Shown here: one piece after another, positions 57,939 to 64,000 of the stretch
Layout of the letters: the number at the start of each line of letters is the position of its first letter
How positions within the stretch are numbered: the stretch's first letter is position 1
Assembly: GCA_036346405.1 (NCBI GenBank)
Contig: CM070563.1
Span: forward strand, 33,469,298 to 33,533,297
Direction: 5' to 3'
Length of the DNA: 64,000 bases
Source: Phyllostachys edulis
Lineage: Eukaryota > Streptophyta > Magnoliopsida > Poales > Poaceae
The notes under the pieces: generated by a model
Seen by the model: only the letters and a program-made list of their open reading frames with translations
Databases searched by the model: none
Told to the model about the DNA's origin: nothing
Program-made: the position numbers and the translations under genes

Positions 57939-58406
57939 ATCATCCACGAGTGCATGCTACGCCGTGCTAATTGCGTATGCACTTGCAACAAGCCCATTCT
58001 TCTGCATAGGCCCTGCTCCCATGTCATGGCCGCATGTTCGACGGTGGCGCAGCATCCCGGCCAGTATCTCTCTAACTATTTCAACAAGGAGGAGATGATA
58101 CAAACCTGAAGTGCAAAGATGTACGGTTGCGCCGTGGTTGGCCATTTCATTGGCCATCCGACCTTAGACCAACTTATCTAGGCTGCGGACATTGATAGGC
58201 TGAAGGGAAAGGTTGACCGGCGACAGGTACGACGCATTAGGAACGACATGGACAAAGCATAAGCCGAGCATCGTACAAAGAAGTACTCTATTTGCAAGGA
58301 GACTGGGCATACCTTCAAGAAATGCCCTACGAGAAATCCTCAGGATGAAGGAGACATGGGCACTCCGGACGTCGCCGCGGGAACCTCATCCGACCGCCCA
58401 ACTTGA
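57939..58406 (+). pseudogene. MULE G-family transposase C-terminus, second copy
   Basis: The frame carries HECMLRRANCVCTCNKP and LLHRPCSHV (SWIM finger), a basic RRIRNDMDK region, then KKYSICKETGHTFKKCP, a CCHC knuckle whose first Cys is Tyr. It keeps CGA where the first copy has TGA near 33842, but has its own stop (TAA at about 58260). It ends TGA at 58404-58406. Confidence 0.85.
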
Positions 58407-58837
58407 GGCGATCCACATGGGGGACATTGAGGTTGCGGCCACGGGAAAGGTTCGTCCAGTTGAAATATGTGGTGCCCAATGCTTTGTAATATTACTTTGA
58501 TTTGTAAAAAGCTAGGTGTTGTGACGTTGTGCTGAATGTTATGTAATATCAGTATGATTTGTCTACAAAGTATATGAAAACATTGCACTGAATATTATGT
58601 TATTATGATTTATTGACAAAAGATGTTATGACGTTGCGTTGAATGTTATGTAATGTTATTGTGATTTGTCGACAAAAAATGTGCATGGGAATAGTCAGTA
58701 GAAGTTCTGATTTATCGACAAAAGTTGTTATGACATTGTGCTGAATGTTATATAATATCAGTGTGATTTGTGAACAAAATACTTGCTCGGAAATACTCAG
58801 TACAAAAGAAGTGGAGAGAAATTTAAAAATGACGGTT

Positions 58838-59078
58838 TTCTAAATTTTAAAATTAAACAATTAAGGATATCTGTCGCCAATTGAATTGGCGATAGGTCCC
58901 TGTCGCCAATTCAAATGACGACAGGGAGCTCTGGGTACTATTGAACCCCCTGTCAGCAATAGCTAGGCATCTATCGCCAATTGGAATGATAATACGAGAG
59001 CCTAGTTTTGTAATTTTTTATTTTGACTATTTATTTTTGTAATTATTTTTAAATTTAATATTATTTAAAAAAAGTTCG
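58838..59078. repeat. MULE right TIR, second copy
   Basis: It matches 34458-34698, including GTCGCCAATTGAATTGGCGATAG and the AAAAAAAGTTCG end. It gives an independent definition of the element's outer boundary. Confidence 0.88.
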
Positions 59079-60325
59079 CATAGGTTATCTGACCAAACCT
59101 CGAATTTTTGGCGATATCTGCTGCTTGCAACCGTATTCTGATTTTGACCATCGGCAACATGTATTTGCAGAAATAGCAATGTCGTATACAAGACACCACC
59201 GTCTTATTAGCTGTCGTCATAACCGTCACCCGTAAGCCAGCGTTGTGGCGTCTTGAAAAAAATTTGGCGCATTGTGGCCATCATGCGCCACCCTTTAGCG
59301 CCTGACCACGCAACCAGCCGGCGATTAGGGGATTAGTTAAGCGGGTTAATTAGTTAGGGTTAGGGTCAATATGTAATAGGTTAGTTAGGTTTTTTTTTTT
59401 ATTTTAGGCTGAAATTTGGAGGAATTTTAAAATATATCAAATGAGTCCAAAAAAATATGAAATTTTTTGTGGAGCCTCTCAACACTGTGCACTTGCTTTT
59501 GTAAATTTTTCATAATTGTATTCGTTCAGAATTGTTATCGCTATTTCGTATAAGTGTCATGTTCGTATGAATCAATAAACGTAGAAAATGAGCTCAAAAA
59601 TTATGAATTTTATTTTAAAGGGTCCTCACGTAGTGGACTTGATTATGTAATATTTTGGCAATTTTATATGTATTCTAGTATTATCTCAAAAATTTAGGAT
59701 TTAGGTCGCGAAAATTTCGATTTTAGGTTTCGGAAATTAGGGCTTCATGATTTCATGTGACTTGGAATGTATAAAAAAAGCTAAATTACAACTCCATTGG
59801 AGATGTCGATATACAATATGGCGCTAGAGTATACACGTAATAACCAAAATACGCGTAAAATATAGCAAAACAAAAATATGAATACAAATATACCCAAACA
59901 TAATCATAACACAGGATATACCAAAGTCTAGACAAGCTTGTGCATGAACCGAGATGAAGGAGGAGGGGTATTATCACATGTAACTCGATCAAATAGGATA
60001 CTCTTTGTTTACTTATCGGTTTAGTGTGGATGATGTTCTTTAATACTGTATTGTACGACAGGCTAGATAAGATTGTGCATGAACCAATCGAGGGAAATAC
60101 GTGGCATGCAGATCATATAACGATGTACCGTAACATCCGACTCATGTGCATTTCGAAGGCTATGATACATCGTTATATGATCTGCACGCCACACATTTCC
60201 CTCAGTTGGTTCATGCACAATACAGATCATCCACGACAAACTGATAATTTGACAAAGAGTGTCATATTTAACAATGTGTGCTACTAGTCTCCGTGACGCC
60301 ATAGCGAGTGCCCCTTGTCTCAGGG
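59079..60325. other. Non-coding region between the MULE copy and the GRF zinc-finger gene
   Basis: No gene recognised. 59079-59360 is mixed sequence and 59390-59990 is A/T-rich. A foldback structure occupies about 59995-60280. On the minus strand it lies downstream of the zinc-finger gene, so it may be its 3' region or the outer end of MULE H. Confidence 0.5.
60073..60220. repeat. Inverted repeat, 55 bp arms with 38 bp loop
   Basis: 60073-60127 (TTGTGCATGAACC ... ATAACGATGTA) is the near-perfect reverse complement of 60166-60220, with five mismatches. Weaker inverted similarity extends outward to about 59995 and 60280, with about 32 extra bases on the left side. Confidence 0.9.
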
Positions 60326-61240
60326 CTACCCACGGTGGCGGTGATTGTAGAAGTTGTCCATGTCCTGGTATTTCATGATGTAAGTGGATCGTACAGTAAG
60401 AAATGTAACAAGGATGCAAATTGTATATAACTCACGTCTTCAATACGGAGTACGCCCGGTCGGCCTGATATGCTTTGACGTCGGCCGGTCTCGGTCGAAG
60501 GAGCCCTCCCCTTTCCCTTGTCACCAGACTCTCCACGTCGGGCTGGTGTGTCAAAGTCATCCATGTCCTACGATTCCATGATGTAAGTGCACCGTATAGT
60601 GAAAATCGTAATAATGATGTAAATTCTTCATAACACACGTCGTCGATATGGATTACGCCCGGACGACCAGACACGCTGTGGTGGTCGGGCTCAGCCGCAT
60701 TAGCCTTTCCCTTGCCCTTGTCGCGAGACTCTCCACGTCGGGCTGGTATGTCGAAGTCGTCCATGTCCTGCGATTCTATGATGTAAGTACACCGTACAAT
60801 GATGTAAATTCTTCATAACTCGCGTCGTCGATATAGATTATGCCCGGGCGAGTACTGGGCTCCTTCGGTGCCTCCTCAACAGGGTCCGGTACGTAAGGTT
60901 TCCACCGCACAAAGGTCTCGGCCCGCACCGAGTAGTTCAGCATGTATTTCTACTGGATGAATGCCCTATCGTACATCTCCAGGCCATCGATCCACTGGAA
61001 GAAGTAGCAGTGCATCGCGGGCTACCATTACATGGGGATGAAATAAAAAATTTAAGGAATTCAACGTAGGGAGAGGAAAATCGTTGCGTGCAAAAGAAAC
61101 GCTTACGAGGTGGTGCCCGCACACGTGTAGTACGTCCGGGCGGCGGTGTCTGGGTGTGTGGACTGAATGATCTCTGTCGGCTCGCTACACACACACTGCG
61201 GGATCGGAAAATGTGGTGGTACTCGAGCATCTTTCATTGA
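60326..61240 (-). pseudogene. GRF-type zinc finger gene with tandemly duplicated exons
   Basis: On the minus strand an exon reads DARVPPHFPIPQCVCSEPTE and continues to RTYYTCAGTTS, ending at a GTAAGC donor (about 61109). Intron 61025-61108 ends in AG. The next exon has CYFFQWIDGLEMYDRAF, completing a C-x-C...C...FFQWIDG pattern of GRF zinc fingers. It ends IIYIDD near 60820. Two related exons follow, 60767-60639 (129 nt) and 60567-60436 (132 nt), each beginning DMDDFD.PARRGES and ending in a GTGTGT or GTGAGT donor. A last exon runs from 60365 to a TAG at 60326-60328. One internal TAG follows DRAFIQ. Such genes accompany MULEs in grasses, but their role is unknown to me. Confidence 0.7.
60358..60860 (-). 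repeat. Tandem exon-intron repeat (about 200 bp units)
   Basis: Units start at 60358, 60561 and 60761 (CCATGTCC anchor), with lengths 203 and 200 bp and a partial third. Each full unit holds one exon and one intron of the zinc-finger gene. Confidence 0.9.
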
Positions 61241-61389
61241 AAAATCTGGGTATTATAGATGTTTCCTCTTCTGCGCAAGCCACTTGTGCTTCTGCAACAT
61301 CCTGGCATAGAAGATTGCCGAAGAGTCCATAGCTGGGTATCGTAGAATTTTGCGCTGTACATAACAAACAAGGCGGAAAAACATTACAT

Positions 61390-63900
61390 TACGACACTGA
61401 ATGACGACCGGACGAGTTGGTATGTTGGGACAATCCTTCATTGAGTGCCCAAGGGTCTTGCATATCATTCACTTGATTGTGCAGCTAATACTGGTACATT
61501 GACTAGCATCCATGTCATTCCGAAAGCGCCACATCTGCCGTCGCCCCTTCCCTATTCTCTTCAAGTCCCTGTTGGAACCCCATTGCACCATGTTCGGCCA
61601 AAGATCTTTCTAGTTCATTTTCAAGCTGTACGAATGAAACTCTCTACTCCATGTACCGAATAGGTGCTGCATGTCGTAGTACTCAGAGATGTACAGTGTA
61701 GACATCTGCCTCATTGGCACACACGCCTTGTACACATGCGAGCATGGCTTGTGGAGGAGCTTCGACTTGTTGCAGGTGCATGTTGCCACATCACCAAGGG
61801 TGCATGCCTGTTTTCTTTCCCCCTAGCATGACTGTTGACGTATTTCTGTCGAAACCTGATCTCGTACTTTCGCCTGAGGCCGTCAATCACCCGGATGTCA
61901 TGCATTCGGGCATTCTCCATCTTCCGGTCCATGTGCCTCTGCATGATCTCAGACCACTGCTTGTCTTCGTCCATTTGACGAAATAACCAACAGTGCGAGT
62001 CCATGTCTCCTGGATGATCGCGGTGATAGGGAGGCACCGCACACCTTTGAGGACGCTGTTATAGACCTCGGACATGTTGGTTGTCATAATCCCGTATCTC
62101 GCACCGTTTGTGTCATAGAGGAGGGATTATTTCTCTCATTCAAGAGCGTGGCCATTAATCCACTCGGAGAAGCTTATGGCACTACTAGGTTGCTCCCCCT
62201 TTGGAGTGGACTCCCTTGTATGCCTCGTAGTCTGGTGTTCGAGGTCTCTCTAAATAGACTCAAACTTTCGTCTCTAGTTCTGCAGACACAATGCCTTGAA
62301 CGTCTTCATGAGTTCCTGACTGTGGAACCGTGTGAACAAGTTAGATGCAAGATACCTCATGCACTACCTGGATTGCACGTCGTTCCACTGGTGAGATGGA
62401 TCCGTCCCACGCTGCATGGTGTTGATTGCCGCCAACAACTCAGCATTATGGTCTATGATTAGGCAGACGTTGGGCCGGTCTCCCACCACCGCCCTCTCCA
62501 CGTTCTCCAAGAACCACAGCCAGCTGGATGTGTTTTCGCTCTCTATAATGGCAAATGCCATCGGAAGAAGTTGGTCATTCGCATCGACTGCCACCGCGGT
62601 GAGGATGGTGCCCTTGTACCTCCTTGTGAGGAAAGTGCCATCCATCGTTAGCACGGGACGGCAAAACTTGAAGCCCCCGATGGCCTGAGCGAAAGCCCAG
62701 AACACCCGGTCCAGTATGAAGCGGTTGGGCCCTTTTCCAGCATCTTCACAATCAAGCTTGTTTATGTATGTGTTGGGGTTTGATCTGGCAATCTAATGAA
62801 GCAATGTCGACACAAGGTTGTACGTCTCTTCGTATGTCCCGTACATAGTCTCGATGACCTTCTGCTTGGCTCGTCGGACCTTGCTGTAGCTAACTGGATA
62901 GCCAACCTGATTGGCGACTTCCGACATCATCAGCTTGGGGGAGATAGACACGTTCGCCTCAACTAGGTGCGTGATGAGGTTTGCAACATATCACGAAAGT
63001 CACGTTAAAATCTTTGCAGGGCTCGTTGAGCTCGCAAGTCGCGGTCGATCGGCTCCTTGGCCGTGAAGACCGAGCCAAGATCTTTGCTTGGTGAAGCCCG
63101 ACCTTGCGGAATGACCTTCTACTATGTACTTCACTCGTACTTTCTGGGTCGAACCGTGCACTTTCGGTACACTACCGATAGACAAGGCGTATCGTGCTAT
63201 AGCTTGTTGCACGGCTACCTTGTTTGGGAAGCGCTACCCAACTAAGAGGGTGTCGGCTTCAAACCCCCACTAGGAGCCTTCTTCTTGCGGCAGTACGAGC
63301 GAACACACCACAATATCATCAAGTCTCGATGCCACGTAAGGACCATCAACTTTGTGTGTGTCCTTGTCGGTACCATCCGAGCTTGGGTCGGTGTCCTCGT
63401 CGGACTCCAACTCGAGAGGCTCGTCCGGTAGATACTTGTGGCAGTCGATGCGGACCGACCACAATGTTTTCGCCCCCTTATTTGGCACAAAATTAGGCAC
63501 GGACTTCCGAGGCAAAGACATTCCGTCTTTGCCATCTTTAAACTCAGTTGCGCTTGCCCGCTTGTAAAGGCCTCGGCATCATCAGGGTTTCCCGACGCCC
63601 TATGTACGAAATTCACGTACACCATCGGCTTCCCGTGAATGGCCGCCTCGGGCTGGGAGACAATCTCCATATACTGCCTCCATGCTATGCTTCCATTCAC
63701 CTTTATGAGTTCCCACACATAATTTGTGCAAGTGATCGCCTCAATCATAACTTTCTTTGTTGTTGGCTCCGTGACGATCTCCCTTCGGATGCAGCTTCGC
63801 AGCTCGTGAATATTCATCGCGTGGAGCCCCTCCGCTCGGACCACCTTGTACTGGCATCTCGACAGGTCCAACCTATCGTGTCCGGCCCGTACGAGACCAT
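61390..63900 (-). pseudogene. MULE H transposase (MuDR-like)
   Basis: On the minus strand from about 63900, an N-terminal domain (CQYKVVRAEGLHAMNIHELR) is followed by an acidic linker (LELESDEDTDPSSDGTDKD). A helix-turn-helix-like part comes next (QVGYPVSYSKVRRAKQKVIE, about 62.86 kb). The catalytic core lies at about 62.36-62.74 kb, with VLTMDGTFL (first Asp kept), YKGTILTAVAVDANDQLLPM, and FAIIESENTSSWLWFLENVE. TNMSEVYNSVLKGVRCLPI is near 62.08 kb and a SWIM finger (TCTCNKSKLLHKPCSHVYKAC) near 61.75 kb. A knuckle (MICKTLGHSMKDCP) near 61.44 kb has its first Cys codon as TGA. Frame breaks near 63.5 and 63.1 kb and several stops make it a pseudogene. It is better preserved than M1 and G. Confidence 0.88.
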
Positions 63901-64000
63901 CGCCACAACAAGTCTTGCATGTTCAAAAATACCTAAAGCCACAACAACCACTAAATAATTACGACTAATTAATTACCACTAAACTAATTCATTACTAGTG
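63901..64000. other. Window end, upstream of MULE H transposase
   Basis: A/T-rich sequence with nothing specific recognised. The outer part of MULE H would lie beyond the window. Confidence 0.4.

Larger units (their letters stand above)
54924..59078 (+). mobile_element. Truncated second copy of the MULE G family with the same nested D and F insertions
   Basis: 54924-59078 is collinear with 30046-34698: part of LTR D, solo LTR F2, the rest of D, the SWIM/knuckle end of the transposase, and the right TIR. Identity is roughly 90-95 % by eye, with a deletion of about 500 bp in D between F2 and the transposase. Sequence outside the TIR differs completely from that beside MULE G. The left part (TIR, N-terminal transposase) is missing, and the copy abuts the Helitron at 54923. 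Confidence 0.88.

Noticed and set aside
30046..59078. Idea that the two D/F/MULE segments are a simple 24.9 kb tandem duplication
   Set aside because: The sequence to the right of the second segment does not match what follows the first, and the break is exactly at the MULE TIR end, which fits transposition better. Assembly error at 54923 is still possible.
60358..60860. Regular 200 bp repeats considered as a satellite or array of spacers
   Set aside because: The units contain exons with splice sites and the array has only two full units plus a partial one. It is exon duplication, not satellite DNA or CRISPR.

Overview
The window is plant genomic DNA, almost certainly from a grass (Poaceae). 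I see no intact single-copy host gene. Nearly all of the 64 kb is nested transposable elements of several classes, most broken by stop codons, frameshifts and later insertions. The grass assignment is an inference from large-LTR Ty3/gypsy elements with an extra upstream ORF, Helitrons carrying RPA-like genes, abundant MULEs and a gene-capturing CACTA element. No species can be named from sequence reading alone.

Layout. (1) 1-13457: a large-LTR Ty3/gypsy chromovirus (element A, + strand) with most of its 5' LTR cut off by the window. A 3.6 kb LTR-like insert (C, 5702-9286) sits inside its integrase. (2) 13458-14681: the end of an older related LTR (B), which is inserted in a MULE transposase gene read on the minus strand (M1, 14682-17179). 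(3) 18325-34698: a second MULE (G) with about 240 bp terminal inverted repeats. Its transposase is split by a solo LTR (D, 21186-33570), which itself holds a decayed gypsy element (E, 21270-29814) and another solo LTR (F1, 30757-32947). (4) About 37.4-54.9 kb: a Helitron with Rep, PIF1-type helicase and RPA-like coding parts. It is split by a non-autonomous CACTA element (38619-42104) carrying two recognisable captured host gene fragments, and by a gag-protease-only LTR element (I, 44078-49178). (5) 54924-59078: the right part of a second copy of the MULE family of G, already carrying the same D and F insertions. (6) 60326-63900: a minus-strand MULE transposase (H) and next to it a spliced gene with a GRF-type zinc finger and tandemly duplicated exons.

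The insertion order can be read from target-site duplications: TGT for the CACTA, TGTGA for I, AGAGT for E, GTACA for the second F copy, and ATCAC for D. Removing an insert together with one TSD copy rejoins the host coding sequence for the CACTA element (Helitron Rep) and for D (MULE G transposase). The coding remnants are dominated by stop codons explained by C-to-T change (CAG to TAG, CGA to TGA, CAA to TAA), as expected for methylated, silenced plant DNA. The most unusual items are the gene-capturing CACTA, the gag-pro-only retroelement, the repeated exon-intron units in the GRF zinc-finger gene, and the MULE copy that evidently moved with its nested passengers.
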